Assembly (NCBI GenBank): GCA_019232625.1
Contig: JAFANP010000006.1
Location: 62,001 to 126,000, forward strand
DNA: 64,000 nucleotides
Direction: 5' to 3'
Source of the DNA: Alphaproteobacteria bacterium
Lineage (GTDB): Bacteria > Pseudomonadota > Alphaproteobacteria > Sphingomonadales > Sphingomonadaceae
Part shown: positions 8,501 to 17,053 of the stretch, one piece after another
Layout of the letters: every line of letters begins with the position of its first letter
How positions within the stretch are numbered: position 1 is the first letter of the stretch
Program-made: the position numbers and the translations under genes
The notes under the pieces: generated by a model
Databases searched by the model: none
What the model saw: only the letters and a program-made list of their open reading frames with translations
What the model was told of the DNA's origin: nothing

Positions 8501-9585
8501 GCGAGCGCGCCGAGCACGCTGTCGCGCACCTCAGCGAGGAAGTCGCGGAAGGCAAGGTCGCCGCGCGGCTTGGCCCGAAGCGCGAGGGTGTTGAGGAAAT
8601 AGCCGACGACGCGCTCCAGCTCCGGCCGGCGCCTGAGGTCCGTCACGCCGCCGACGACGATGTCCTCCTCGCCCGAATAACGGTGGAGCAGGGCATGGTA
8701 GGCGGCGAGCAGAAGCATGTAGAGCGTGACGCCCTCGCGGCGGCTGGCGCCCTTCAGCCTTTCGGTGAGCGCGAGCGGGATGGAGAAGGTCTCCATCGAG
8801 CCCGCATGGGTCGGCCTCGCGGGCCGCGCGCGATCCCCCGCAATCTCGAGCTTGGGCGGGGCATCGGCGAGGGTCTTGCGCCAATAGTCGAGTTGACGGC
8901 GGATCGCCGGGCTCTCCAGGTGCCGCTTCTGCCACACGGCATAGTCGCCATATTGAAGCGTCGGCGGCGGCAGCGGCGAGGGGTCGCCGCGCGCGAAGGC
9001 TTCGTAGAGCGCGGCGAGCTCCGGCACGATCACCCGGTAGATCGAGACCCCGTCGAAGATGATGTGGTGGAGGGTGAAGTAGAGCCGGTGGTTGTCGTCC
9101 GCGAGCTTGACGATGCGCGCCCGGAACAGCGGCGCCTCGGAGACGTCGATGGCGCGGCGCGCATCCTCGCTGCCGATGGCGAGCGCCGCGGCGTCGCGCT
9201 CACCTTCCGGCAGGTGGCTGACGTCGTCGAACGGAAGGTCGATGTCGCGGTGCGGACGCACGCGCTGGACGAGCTCCCCCTCCTCCTCGACGAAGGCGGT
9301 GCGCCAGGCCTCGTGGCGGCGGAGGATCTCGTTGACTCCGCGCGTCATCGCCTCCCGGTCGAACGGGCCGAAGCGGTGGATGGTGATCGATTCGTTGTAG
9401 AGTGGCACGTCCGGCGCCATGATCGCGTGCAGCCACACCTGGCGCTGGTCCGCGGAAAGCGGGATGGGCGCGTCCGGCGCACGGGGCGCGATCGCCGGCG
9501 GCCGGTCGGCGCGCTCCGTGCCGCCGCGCATCATCTTCTCGAGAAGCTGCCGCTTGGAATCGGAAAGGGGGGCGTGGACGTTCAC
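5584..9585 (-). CDS. NRPS, C-A-T-TE (glycine-type code, Cys in TE nucleophile position)
   Basis: A 1333-residue non-ribosomal peptide synthetase module. GTG 9585 is chosen because it overlaps the P450 stop as GTGA and leads directly into the condensation domain. Domains: condensation (about 40-460, active site HHIIFDG at 173-179), adenylation (about 490-1000, with LYTSGSTGHPKG and NGKVDRKALP), carrier protein (FFELGGHSLL, about 1040) and thioesterase (about 1080-1333). Reading the ten specificity positions by eye gives D-I-L-Q-L-G-M-I-W-K, one change from the classical glycine code DILQLGLIWK. The thioesterase elbow is GWCTNG, so residue 1154 is Cys where Ser is usual; a His (GTHGTM, about 1300) completes a likely triad. 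It is the last gene of the operon and should accept the residue carried by the A-T didomain, couple it to its own amino acid and release the product. Confidence 0.92.
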   Translation of the reverse strand: MNVHAPLSDSKRQLLEKMMRGGTERADRPPAIAPRAPDAPIPLSADQRQVWLHAIMAPDVPLYNESITIHRFGPFDREAMTRGVNEILRRHEAWRTAFVEEEGELVQRVRPHRDIDLPFDDVSHLPEGERDAAALAIGSEDARRAIDVSEAPLFRARIVKLADDNHRLYFTLHHIIFDGVSIYRVIVPELAALYEAFARGDPSPLPPPTLQYGDYAVWQKRHLESPAIRRQLDYWRKTLADAPPKLEIAGDRARPARPTHAGSMETFSIPLALTERLKGASRREGVTLYMLLLAAYHALLHRYSGEEDIVVGGVTDLRRRPELERVVGYFLNTLALRAKPRGDLAFRDFLAEVRDSVLGALAASEAPFDEVVNALELRREPGAHPLFNCLFSIEPPVDPFAEGWDLTQMDVVVGGAKFDLYLELDERPDGMIGRFLYSTELYDPATIRRMIGHWLSILERVAVDGACAIRDLPLLGAEEARRLRVEWNDTARPAGPMLLPEAVAAQARARPDAVALRFGETLITYGALDRRADAIAAMLKGAGLGRGDLVGLCLDRSPDMVAALLAVHRIGAAYLPLDPDFPTARLDYIVRDAGAAALLTQARLSETIPGCTLPRLLVEDVAETHDAVPLAPLSAEDLAYVLYTSGSTGHPKGVEIDHGALANLLAAMRERPGFGAEDSLLAVTTLSFDIAALELFLPLLAGGALIVAPRGVAADPRRLAALVAEAKPSVMQATPATWRALLETGWAGDPDLRILCGGEALPRDLAEALLARAGQVWNMYGPTETTIWSTTARVEPGDGPVPIGRPIANTQIHILDRYGNPAPIGVVGELFIGGAGLARGYRNRPDLTAERFASAPAAGGARLYRTGDLARYRADGALLCLGRVDNDEKIRGYRVAVEEIEGALARSPEVASAAVRSWPDASGERALAAYVVPHGGARPDRSGLRAHLALTLPDYMIPSHFEILPALPMTPNGKVDRKALPRPGGGRAAAAEPPSGETEARLAALWAELLRTGGIGRDDSFFELGGHSLLVARLLVRIERQWGRRVGMAEFFQAPTLRALAAHLDRGETGRLDQFVPLQPLGAGVPLIWLDGGPAYLPLAKALGAGRPFLGLELGPILDRMLRPDTRFEEIAAAVAAAIRANRPRGPYLLAGWCTNGILAFEVARQLRAAGEAVPLLAVGHSMNPVAFQRISAAEMRRSKIRYHLRVWGSLPLTRRLAYAYDRARGVLEEAGVAAPDLPEGRRRNAAALERAAYAYRPGAYEGAMALFQPADRLDVLDAAPGWAEVVAGPLEAHDIPGTHGTMIEPPNVETFAARLREALDRACPLAPSAAAA

Positions 9586-10838
9586 GCGGCCGCCTCCACG
9601 GCCCGGAAGGCGATGGGGAGCGACTTCAGTCCGCGCAGGCCCGAATTGGTCCGCCACTCGAGGCGGTCGCCGGCGAGGCGGATGTCCTCAAGCCGGCCGA
9701 GCAGGGCCGAATAGGCGATCCGCGCCTCCATCCGCGCCAGCGCCGCGCCGAAGCAGAAATGCGCCGCCCAGCCGAAGGCGAGGTGGCGGTTGTCGGCCCG
9801 GGTGAGGTCCAGGTCATCGGGGTCGGCGAAGCGCTCCGGGTCGCGATTGCCGGCGGCCATCACCGCCATCACCGCCTCGCCCTTGCGGATCAGCTTGCCG
9901 CCGATCACCGTGTCCTCGGGGGCGATGCGCGCCGTGTGCTGGCTCGGCGTCTCGAAGCGCAGCAGCTCCTCGACCGCCGTCGCGATAATCTCCGGCCGCT
10001 CGCGCAGCTGCCGCATCTTCTCCGGCATGCGGATCAGGGTCAGCATGCCGTTGCCGATGAGGTTGGTGGTGGTTTCCTGCCCGCCCACCATGGTGACGAT
10101 GGTGTTGGCGATCACCTCGTCCTCGCTGAGCCGCGAGCCGTCGACCTCGGCGTCCATCAGCGAGCGGATCAGGCCTTCCCTTGGCCGCCGCTCCTGCTCG
10201 CGAATCGCCTCGCGGAAATAGCCGGTCATGTCGGCGACGCAGCGCAGCACGTCGTGGATGCGGTCGGGATTGTGCTGGAAGTTGCCGAGCATCTCCGCGA
10301 ACGTCGCCGACCAGGCCTTGAGCCGGCGATGGTCGTCGAGCGGAACGCCCAGAAGGCCGGCCGTGACGATCGCCGGGAAGGGCTCGGCGAAGTCGGCGAC
10401 GAGGTCCATCGCGCCGCGCCCGGCGCAGGCGTCGATCAGCCCCCCCGCGATCTCGCGTATCTGGTCCTCCATCGCCTCCACCCGCCGCGGCGTGAAGGCG
10501 CTGGAGCAGAGCTTGCGCAGGCGCGTGTGGGCCGGCGCGTCCAGGAAGAGCATCTGCCGGGCCATCACGTCGGCGACGGGGCCGAGCGAGGGCAGGCCGA
10601 GCGCCTCCATCTTCTTCGGGTCCGGCGTCCGGTCCGCCGAGAAGCGGTGGAGGACCGTCATCACGTCCTCGTAGCGTGTGACGACCCAGGTGTGCATGAA
10701 CGGGTCCCACATCACCGGCGCCTGCTCGCGAAGGCGCCGGTAGAAGGGATAGGGGTCCGCGTGCACCGCCGGGTCGAGCAGCTGGAACAGGCTCAGACTG
10801 GGGTCCGGAAGCCCCCTCTTCTCGGCTTGGGTGGCCAT
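9582..10838 (-). CDS. Cytochrome P450, probably acting on a carrier-bound amino acid
   Basis: A 418-residue soluble bacterial P450. The oxygen-binding I helix is GGQETT (252-257), the ExxR motif is EELLR (to Arg294) and the heme loop is FGWAAHFCFG with Cys362 as thiolate ligand. It lies between the two NRPS genes: 8 bases after the A-T didomain stop, with an AGGAG that overlaps that stop, and overlapping the next gene as GTGA. P450s paired with a free-standing A-T didomain typically beta-hydroxylate the carrier-tethered amino acid (as in NikQ or NovI systems). Here the tethered substrate would be leucine by code. It could alternatively oxidise the thiopeptide-like product. Confidence 0.93.
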   Translation of the reverse strand: MATQAEKRGLPDPSLSLFQLLDPAVHADPYPFYRRLREQAPVMWDPFMHTWVVTRYEDVMTVLHRFSADRTPDPKKMEALGLPSLGPVADVMARQMLFLDAPAHTRLRKLCSSAFTPRRVEAMEDQIREIAGGLIDACAGRGAMDLVADFAEPFPAIVTAGLLGVPLDDHRRLKAWSATFAEMLGNFQHNPDRIHDVLRCVADMTGYFREAIREQERRPREGLIRSLMDAEVDGSRLSEDEVIANTIVTMVGGQETTTNLIGNGMLTLIRMPEKMRQLRERPEIIATAVEELLRFETPSQHTARIAPEDTVIGGKLIRKGEAVMAVMAAGNRDPERFADPDDLDLTRADNRHLAFGWAAHFCFGAALARMEARIAYSALLGRLEDIRLAGDRLEWRTNSGLRGLKSLPIAFRAVEAAA

Positions 10839-10846
10839 GGCGGCTC

Positions 10847-12736
10847 CTATTCGGCGGCGCGCAGCTGCGCCTCGTCGTCGCTCATCTCGTCGATCATCCG
10901 CATCACCAGCTCCTCGATGCGCCCGGCGAGCTGGCGGACCGTCGGCGCCTGGAAGAGGTCGCGCAGCGTCAGGTCGATCCCGAACGCCTCGCCGGCGCGC
11001 AGCACGACCTGGGTGCCGAGCAGCGAATGGCCGCCCAGCAGGAAGAAATTGTCGTCGACGCCGACATGGCCGCGCCCGCGCCCGAGCACCTCCTCGAGTA
11101 TCTCGACGAGCCTTTCCTCCGCGGGCGTCTGCGGCGCGGCGAAACGCGCCGAATCGAGCGCGTTGCTCTCCGCGGGCTCGGGTAGGGCCGCCTTGTCGAG
11201 CTTGCCGTTGGCGGTGAGCGGGAGCGCGTCGACGCGCACGAAGGCCGAAGGGATCATGTAGTCGGGCAGCGTCTCGGCGAGAGAGGCCCTGAGGTCCTCC
11301 GCCGTCACCGCGTCCGTGCCGACGACATAGGCGACGAGCCTGTCGCCGCCGTCCGGCGACGGCGCCGCGATCACGGCGGCCGAACGGACCGAGGGATGGT
11401 CGCGCAGAAGGCTTGCCGTCTCCTCGGGCTCGACGCGGTGGCCGCGCACCTTCGCCTGCTCGTCGACTCGGCCGTGGAAGGCGATCTGGCCGTCCGAGCG
11501 CCAGGCGCCGAGGTCGCCGGTGCGGTAGAGCCGGCCGCCGGGAGCACCGAACGGATCGGCGACGAAGCGCTCAGCCGTCATCGCCGGCTGGTGCCGGTAG
11601 CCGCGCGCCACGGAGGGGCCGCCAATATATATCTCGCCCTCGACTCCCTCCCCGGCCGGCTGCCCGTCGGCGTCGAGGATGTGGATCGAGGTGGCGCCGA
11701 TCGGGCGGCCGATCGGCGGCAGCCCCGCCTCGTCCGCCTCGGGCGGGACGGCCGCCGAGGTGGCGACGACGGTGCATTCGGTCGGGCCGTAATTGTTGAC
11801 CAGCACGAACGGCAGCCCGGGCCTGGGCCGGCCGAGCAGGCGGTCGGCGCCGGTCAGGATGAAGCGAAGCCGGGTCTCCGCCGGCCAGTCGTCGCGGATC
11901 AGCTCCTGCGCCAGCGCGGTCGGGACGAAGGCGACGGTCGCCTGCTCGGCGACGAGCCATTCGCGCAGCCGGGCGGACGAGGTGCGCACCTCTTCGCCGG
12001 CGAGGACGACGCAGGCGCCCGCGCACAGATAGGGCCACACCTCCCATACCGACGCATCGAAGCCGAGGCCGGCGAGGTGGCTGGCGCGGTCGGCCGCGGT
12101 GACCGCGAAGGCGTCGTTATGCCAGGCGATGAGGTGGGCGAGGTTGGCATGGGTGATCTCGACGCCCTTTGGGCGGCCGGTCGTTCCCGACGTGTAGATG
12201 ACGTAGGCGAGGTCGCCCGGACCGGCGCCTTCCGGGACGTTCCCGCCCGACTCCTCCGGAAGGGCGCTCCAGTCGAGCGCCGCCACCGGCGTCTCGACGC
12301 CGGCGAGGCGCGGGGCGGCGTCGGCGCGGCCGACGACGACGGCACAGGCCGAATCCTCGACGATCATCCTTAGCCGCCCGTCCGGCCAGGCGGGGTCGAG
12401 CGGCAAATAGGCGGCGCCGGCCCGCCACGCGCCGAGCGCGACGACGATCTGGTCGAACGAGCGCTCGAGGCAGAGGCCGACCAGGCTCCCGCGCTTGACG
12501 CCGAGCGTGCCGAGCCAGACGGCGACGCGGTTGGCGCGTCGGTCGAGCTCGGCATAGCTGAGCGTGCCGCACGGCGCGGCCAGGGCGGGGGCGCCCGGGC
12601 TCGCCGCCGCCGCTTGGGCGACGGCGTCGGAGGCTGGGAAGGGGTGCCTTGCGGCAGGGTCCCGGTCGAACGCTCCGGCCTCGGCGGAGGCGGAGCCGTG
12701 CCCGCTGCGGGGCGGTGGGGAAAATGTGCTGGCCAT
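10847..12736 (-). CDS. Stand-alone NRPS A-T didomain (leucine-type code)
   Basis: A 629-residue protein with one adenylation domain (about 35-530; IYTSGTTGRPKG, RLYRTGDLG, LTANGKLDKAALP) and one carrier domain (FFLLGGHSLLG, about 570). It has no condensation or release domain. The specificity residues read by eye are D-A-W-F-L-G-N-V-V-K, identical to a classical leucine code. It should adenylate leucine and hold it as a thioester on the phosphopantetheine arm for the P450 encoded next. The C-A-T-TE enzyme could then use it as donor. ATG 12736 is used; its RBS is weak (TTGGA). The gap of 102 bases to the preceding SpaB_C gene is the longest between the downstream genes of this operon, so a separate promoter is possible, though none was recognised. 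Confidence 0.92.
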   Translation of the reverse strand: MASTFSPPPRSGHGSASAEAGAFDRDPAARHPFPASDAVAQAAAASPGAPALAAPCGTLSYAELDRRANRVAVWLGTLGVKRGSLVGLCLERSFDQIVVALGAWRAGAAYLPLDPAWPDGRLRMIVEDSACAVVVGRADAAPRLAGVETPVAALDWSALPEESGGNVPEGAGPGDLAYVIYTSGTTGRPKGVEITHANLAHLIAWHNDAFAVTAADRASHLAGLGFDASVWEVWPYLCAGACVVLAGEEVRTSSARLREWLVAEQATVAFVPTALAQELIRDDWPAETRLRFILTGADRLLGRPRPGLPFVLVNNYGPTECTVVATSAAVPPEADEAGLPPIGRPIGATSIHILDADGQPAGEGVEGEIYIGGPSVARGYRHQPAMTAERFVADPFGAPGGRLYRTGDLGAWRSDGQIAFHGRVDEQAKVRGHRVEPEETASLLRDHPSVRSAAVIAAPSPDGGDRLVAYVVGTDAVTAEDLRASLAETLPDYMIPSAFVRVDALPLTANGKLDKAALPEPAESNALDSARFAAPQTPAEERLVEILEEVLGRGRGHVGVDDNFFLLGGHSLLGTQVVLRAGEAFGIDLTLRDLFQAPTVRQLAGRIEELVMRMIDEMSDDEAQLRAAE

Positions 12737-12838
12737 AGGCGTCCAAGAGCACAGATTCCTTCTGTTTTGCTTAAAAGGCCCCGTCGGCGGCCCGGCGCGC
12801 GCCGCCGCCTGTGCCAGCGCGGGACAGCCGGGGCGGCG

Positions 12839-13759
12839 TCAATCCGGCGCGCGCGCCGCCGCGGAAAGCGAGGCGGCGAGCGTCTCGACGATCGCCAGCT
12901 CCTGGGACGGCGAGAGGCCGAGCCGGTTGCAGATCATGTGCGCCTGCGAGAAGATCATGTGGAACATGGCCTCCCCGAGCTCCCGCGCGCTGCCCGGCGG
13001 GTGGCCGTGGAGGGGAGAGAGCAGATCGCCCCGGCGGTGAAGCGTGAGAAGGGCGGTGAGGAGGCTCTCCAGCGCGTGCGTCCAATGCTGCGCCAGCGTC
13101 GTCGGCGTCGAGCCCCCGTCGAGAAAGACGCGGAGCGCGGCGAGACGCTCGGGCACCTGCGCGAGCGGCTGACGGGGCCGCCGGTCCTCGCTTTCCGTCC
13201 GCTCGGGAAGCATCGTCCTCCAGCTGGAGCGGTAGTAAAGGACGAAGTCCAAGGCCGAGCCATATCCCGCGGCGGCCAGTACCGCCGCCGCTCCGAGCAT
13301 CAGGTCCACCGCCAGGCGGCCGCGCTGGCCGATGTCGGGAAGCCGGCGGACCGCCCCGATCGAAAGGGCGGTCGAGGACCTGAACAGCCTCTCGTGCTCC
13401 AGGATCGCCACCGGCCCTCCATAACGGAGCAGCTCGGGCCGGTAGGCGATCTCGACGGCCTCGCCCGGGCCGAACAGCCGGCCCTCCTCGTCGGGATAGC
13501 CCGACACCGGAAGCCCGACCGGGACTGCGGCGATCTCGGCGCAGCGGTCCCGCAGCTGCGCGAGGATGGCGTCCGCGGCCGCGCCGTTCGATGCGCCGAT
13601 GCGGACCCTTACATGCGGGCCGCCTTCGCCGTAGCGGATGAAGAACCAGTCGGCCGGATCGGGCGCCGCGCGTCGCAGGATCTCGTCCGCCGCGAGCGCG
13701 AGCAGGTCGGCCTGCCCGGCGTGGGAGTGGAACAGGTGCACGGATCGCCAGCCGGTCAT
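12839..13759 (-). CDS. Thiopeptide-type SpaB_C protein (LanB C-terminal domain), second copy
   Basis: A 306-residue stand-alone version of the LanB elimination domain (thiopeptide-type bacteriocin biosynthesis, SpaB_C). It begins WRSVHLFHSHAGQADLLALA and carries DWFFIRYGEGGPHVRVRIG, the strand most typical of the family. In thiopeptide pathways, such proteins either remove glutamate from glutamylated Ser/Thr to give dehydro-amino acids or, as TbtD/TclM relatives, form the central pyridine by [4+2] cycloaddition and expel the leader. Two members are encoded here (the other at 18783-19841), which fits one of each role; the sequence alone does not say which is which. It starts 7 bases after the SagB-type gene. 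Confidence 0.85.
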   Translation of the reverse strand: MTGWRSVHLFHSHAGQADLLALAADEILRRAAPDPADWFFIRYGEGGPHVRVRIGASNGAAADAILAQLRDRCAEIAAVPVGLPVSGYPDEEGRLFGPGEAVEIAYRPELLRYGGPVAILEHERLFRSSTALSIGAVRRLPDIGQRGRLAVDLMLGAAAVLAAAGYGSALDFVLYYRSSWRTMLPERTESEDRRPRQPLAQVPERLAALRVFLDGGSTPTTLAQHWTHALESLLTALLTLHRRGDLLSPLHGHPPGSARELGEAMFHMIFSQAHMICNRLGLSPSQELAIVETLAASLSAAARAPD

Positions 13760-13766
13760 GCGCGCC

Positions 13767-15215
13767 TCAGACGGCAGGGAAGCCGAGGCGGGGCGGGCCC
13801 GGGAAGCCGATCCGGACCTGGAGAAAGGTCCTCGCCCGGATCGGGAGGAGGAGGTCCGCCTCGCGGTCGTCGTAGCTTCTCAGCGGCCTTGCGGTCATGC
13901 CGTGGAGCGCGGCGGCGAGGCAGAAGCATTGGCCGATCGCCCCGGCCGCGGTGTAGCAGGCAAGCAGCCCCGCCGGGCCCGCCGTTTCGATGAGCGAGAC
14001 CTCGTCGAGGCCGATCGTCACCACCAGCCCCGGGCCCGCGCCGTCCGCCGCGCCGCCCGCCCGCCGCACGATCTCGCCGTCGGTCAGCCGGACGACCGCG
14101 CCCGAGACCGGGTCGAAGCGGAGGCATTCCGCGGCGCCCAGCGCTTCACGCCGGTGGACGAGCGCGATCGCCGCCCCGTCCGCAACGCTTCCGCGGCAGC
14201 TCGCCTCGAGAAGCGCGAGGACGTCGGCCAGCAGCGGGCCGAGCCGGTCGAACGGCCCGGCCGAGACCCGCGCGGCGCCGGCCTCCGCGGGGCCGGAGGA
14301 TCGCCGCGCCATGGCGGGAAGGAGGCCCGGGAGGCCGGGCGGGGCCTTGGACGCGAGCAGCGCATCCGATCCGGCGGGCTCGGGAGGGTCCCCGGCCTCA
14401 GCGAGGAGCCGGGCGACGGCGCGAAGCAATGGGAGCTCTTCGGCGGCCTCGTAGGGCCCGGCTTCGGCCTCCGCGAGGACCTTCCGCCGAGGCAGCCCCT
14501 CGACGGCGTCCGGGGGGAGGGCGGTGGCGACCCGCGCCAGCACCAGGTCGCTCCAATGGCCGAGGCCGAGCCCGGCCGCCGCGCGCCGGCCGCGCGGCCG
14601 CGCCGCGCTCGGCCAGCCGACGAGCGCCAGCAGGAGGCGGAGCTGAGCGACGCACATGCCGGCTTCGAGGGCGGCGAGGGCGAGAGCGAGGTCGCCATAA
14701 TCCGCGGCGGCGCGCGCGAGCCGCGCGACGAGCGCGATCTCGACCGGTCCCGTCCAGGCGCCGGCCGCGGCGTCATCCTCCTCGATCAGCGCCAGGTCCT
14801 GCGGGCTGCATCGCATCCGCGGCCGGCCCTCGGCCCCGTCGGCGCCGCCGAGCAGGACGAGGTCGAGCGGGTAGAGCGCACCCGCGGAGGGCACGCCGCG
14901 ATGCTCGAGGGTCTCATCCCCCGGCTCCCATCTCAGCGGCAGCGCCGCATGGCGGAGGACGAGGGACAGCTTCTCGGCCGCGCCGAGCCGGTCGGCGGGG
15001 CGTGACCCGTCCTGCCACGTCACCAGGCGCCGGGCATTGGCCGCGACCCTTTGCCGGCTGCGGCCGCCGGACGGATCCCTCACTGGAGGCGGCGTCGGCA
15101 GCGGGGCCGTTCCCGCCGCGGCGCGGGCGGCATCCCATTTGCGGCCGGCAAGATCGAGCCGGCGGTAGGTGGTGGCGGCGAGATAGTCGCGCAGGAGGGG
15201 GTGGATCCCGGCCAC
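13767..15215 (-). CDS. SagB/ThcOx-type azoline dehydrogenase
   Basis: About 482 residues, nitroreductase-fold, expected FMN-dependent oxidation of thiazolines or oxazolines to azoles. Recognisable elements are GVPSAGALYPLDLVLLGG (the SagB-like S-x-G-x-x-x-P region) and the C-terminal FMN-domain stretch from about GLDEVSLIETAGPAGLLACY to the end. The frame stays open far upstream inside the YcaO gene, but that part is only an out-of-frame image of it. GTG 15215, 5 bases after the YcaO stop, gives IHPLLRDYLAATTYRR as the N-terminus and is the best start, though the RBS is weak. It is analogous to TbtE of thiomuracin biosynthesis. Confidence 0.8.
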   Translation of the reverse strand: MAGIHPLLRDYLAATTYRRLDLAGRKWDAARAAAGTAPLPTPPPVRDPSGGRSRQRVAANARRLVTWQDGSRPADRLGAAEKLSLVLRHAALPLRWEPGDETLEHRGVPSAGALYPLDLVLLGGADGAEGRPRMRCSPQDLALIEEDDAAAGAWTGPVEIALVARLARAAADYGDLALALAALEAGMCVAQLRLLLALVGWPSAARPRGRRAAAGLGLGHWSDLVLARVATALPPDAVEGLPRRKVLAEAEAGPYEAAEELPLLRAVARLLAEAGDPPEPAGSDALLASKAPPGLPGLLPAMARRSSGPAEAGAARVSAGPFDRLGPLLADVLALLEASCRGSVADGAAIALVHRREALGAAECLRFDPVSGAVVRLTDGEIVRRAGGAADGAGPGLVVTIGLDEVSLIETAGPAGLLACYTAAGAIGQCFCLAAALHGMTARPLRSYDDREADLLLPIRARTFLQVRIGFPGPPRLGFPAV

Positions 15216-15220
15216 GCGGG

Positions 15221-17053
15221 TCAGCCGAACATGTGGGGCAAGTGCCGGGCCGGCGCCGGCGCCGCGGCGGCGCGGGGCACGCGCTCCAGCCGGCGGGCGG
15301 ACACCCTGCGGTTGCGGTGGCCGAAGGTCATCGGCAGCAGGCCCGGCGCGAGCACCTTGGCGGCGTGCAGCCCGCGATCCTTGAAGGGCCGCCGGCTCTG
15401 GTCGACGACCAGCACGTCGTCGCACAGGGGGAGGCAGGCCGCGGCGAGCCGGCCGAAGCTCGCGGGCCGGTCGGCGTCCGCCGCGGAAGGCGGGAACAGC
15501 ACGTGCCATTCCGCGGCCCCGGGCGCCACCGGGAAGCGCCGGTCGAGCGCGCCGCGGGCGCGGCCCTGGTCGACATGGTCGTCTATCGTCCGGACGAGGT
15601 CGGGCCGGTCGAGCAACGTCTCCGCGCGTGCGCGCACTTCGTCGGAAACGGGCGTGCGGTCCCTGCGGATCGTAGAGGCGACCTCGACGAGCGCCGCCCT
15701 CAGCGCGCGCTCGGGGTCGGGATGGGCGCCGGCGCCGTACAGCAGGTGGTGGCCGAAACGGGCGGCCTCGTCGTCGACCTCGACCGCGAAGCAGGGAAGG
15801 TCGATGCCGGCGCGGATGTCGAGTATCCGCACGCCCAGCCCTTCCGCCTCGAGACGCGCGAGCATGGCCAGCGCCTCCGGGTCGCGCAGGCCCGTGGCGG
15901 CGACCTGGCGCGCCGGGACGCGGCCATACCAGCGCGCCAGGAAGGCGTCGCGCTCGATCACCTCCAGCGCGCCGTAGAAGGCCGCCTCCGCCAGCGAGGC
16001 GCCGACGGCGCAGCCGTTGGACGTCTCCTCCACGAAGCGGCGATCCGGCAAGGGCGCCCCCCGCGGTCCGTAATAAGCGAGCTGGAGGGGGATGAGCACG
16101 GCGCCGCCGCGCCGCACCGAGAAGGCTTCGGTCCAGGCGCAGGGCCGGTCCGGGCGATAGGTGACGGGCTCCGGCGCCCCGTCCGAGGGGCTCGCGGCCG
16201 GGAGGATGAAGAGGGCGGGATCGACGGCGCGCTCGGCGATCTCGTCGAAGCGCGCCATGAGGGGCGCCGGGCGGTGGGCTGGGCCGCGCCCGAGATAGCG
16301 TTCGATCGCCTCCAGCACCGCCGTCGCGCCGTCCTCGGCGGGGCGGCCGCTGCGCCCATAGCCGCGCTCGACCGTGGGCTTTTCCGCGGCGACGACGATC
16401 TCGGCGACGGTGGCGCCGCCCAGCCCCGGCGCGGCGCGGCGGAGCAGGCGTCGTACCGGGCCGGCGGGCATCGTCCAGTCGCGGGGCATGAACGGCGCCG
16501 CGGCGCGCGCGGCGGGCCCCCGCTCGACCGGCGCCGCGAAGCCGTCGGCGGTCGCGGGGCGGGGCGCGGCGGCGGCGCATTCGGGGCAGTCAGGGTGCGG
16601 CCAGACGGCCCGGTCGAGGCTGGTGCCGTCGGCGCCGTCGACCAGCCGGCCGCGGCGCGCGCGCTCCGGCGAGCGGGGCTGGGCGGCGACCTCGGCCACG
16701 GCGGCCGCGGCCAGGCCGTCCAGCGCGAGCAGCCAGGGCGGCGGCGCCGGGGCCGCCGCCGCGGGCAAGGAGGCGGCGCCGGCCCAGGCGCCGGAGCGCC
16801 AGAGCCGGAGGCATTGCAGGCAGATCGAGGCGGGACGCACGACCCACGCCTGGCGGGCGCTCCACAAAAGCATCACCGCGTCGAAACCCTCCGCGCCCGC
16901 CTCGGCGGCGCTCTCGGCTTGGGCGGCGGAGTCGAAGAGCGGGTGTCCCGACACTGCCACGGGTGCCGCGAGCCCGGCCTCCTCCACCGCGCGGCGCACG
17001 CGCTGTCCGAGCGAGGCGCCCAGACCGGCGATCCGATGCGCCGGCGGGTTCAA
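15221..17053 (-). CDS. YcaO cyclodehydratase (TOMM/thiopeptide type)
   Basis: A 610-residue protein that should use ATP to cyclise Cys/Ser of the precursor to azolines. The N-terminal part (1-190) keeps two Cys pairs, CLQC (78-81) and CPEC (156-159), of the zinc-binding kind found in TOMM partner domains. The YcaO domain follows, with AVLEAIERY (about 245-253) and the ATP/Mg motif SNGCAVGASLAEAAFYGALE, then VIERD (345-369). The C-terminus is proline-rich and ends HLPHMFG, near the site where related enzymes carry PxPxP. The ATG overlaps the stop of the leader-binding partner gene as ATGA, so the two are likely translated together and act as a complex, as TbtF/TbtG do. Confidence 0.92.
   Translation of the reverse strand: MNPPAHRIAGLGASLGQRVRRAVEEAGLAAPVAVSGHPLFDSAAQAESAAEAGAEGFDAVMLLWSARQAWVVRPASICLQCLRLWRSGAWAGAASLPAAAAPAPPPWLLALDGLAAAAVAEVAAQPRSPERARRGRLVDGADGTSLDRAVWPHPDCPECAAAAPRPATADGFAAPVERGPAARAAAPFMPRDWTMPAGPVRRLLRRAAPGLGGATVAEIVVAAEKPTVERGYGRSGRPAEDGATAVLEAIERYLGRGPAHRPAPLMARFDEIAERAVDPALFILPAASPSDGAPEPVTYRPDRPCAWTEAFSVRRGGAVLIPLQLAYYGPRGAPLPDRRFVEETSNGCAVGASLAEAAFYGALEVIERDAFLARWYGRVPARQVAATGLRDPEALAMLARLEAEGLGVRILDIRAGIDLPCFAVEVDDEAARFGHHLLYGAGAHPDPERALRAALVEVASTIRRDRTPVSDEVRARAETLLDRPDLVRTIDDHVDQGRARGALDRRFPVAPGAAEWHVLFPPSAADADRPASFGRLAAACLPLCDDVLVVDQSRRPFKDRGLHAAKVLAPGLLPMTFGHRNRRVSARRLERVPRAAAAPAPARHLPHMFG

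Noticed and set aside
5686-9714. A long open frame on the plus strand opposite the NRPS gene
   Set aside because: GC-rich codon bias keeps the antisense frame open. The protein is low-complexity Arg/Glu/Gly without any domain, whereas the minus strand encodes a full C-A-T-TE enzyme.
15216-16580. An N-terminal extension of the SagB-type dehydrogenase into the YcaO gene
   Set aside because: The extra part is Arg-rich, out of frame with the YcaO protein and unlike any SagB; the GTG at 15215 right after the YcaO stop is a better start.
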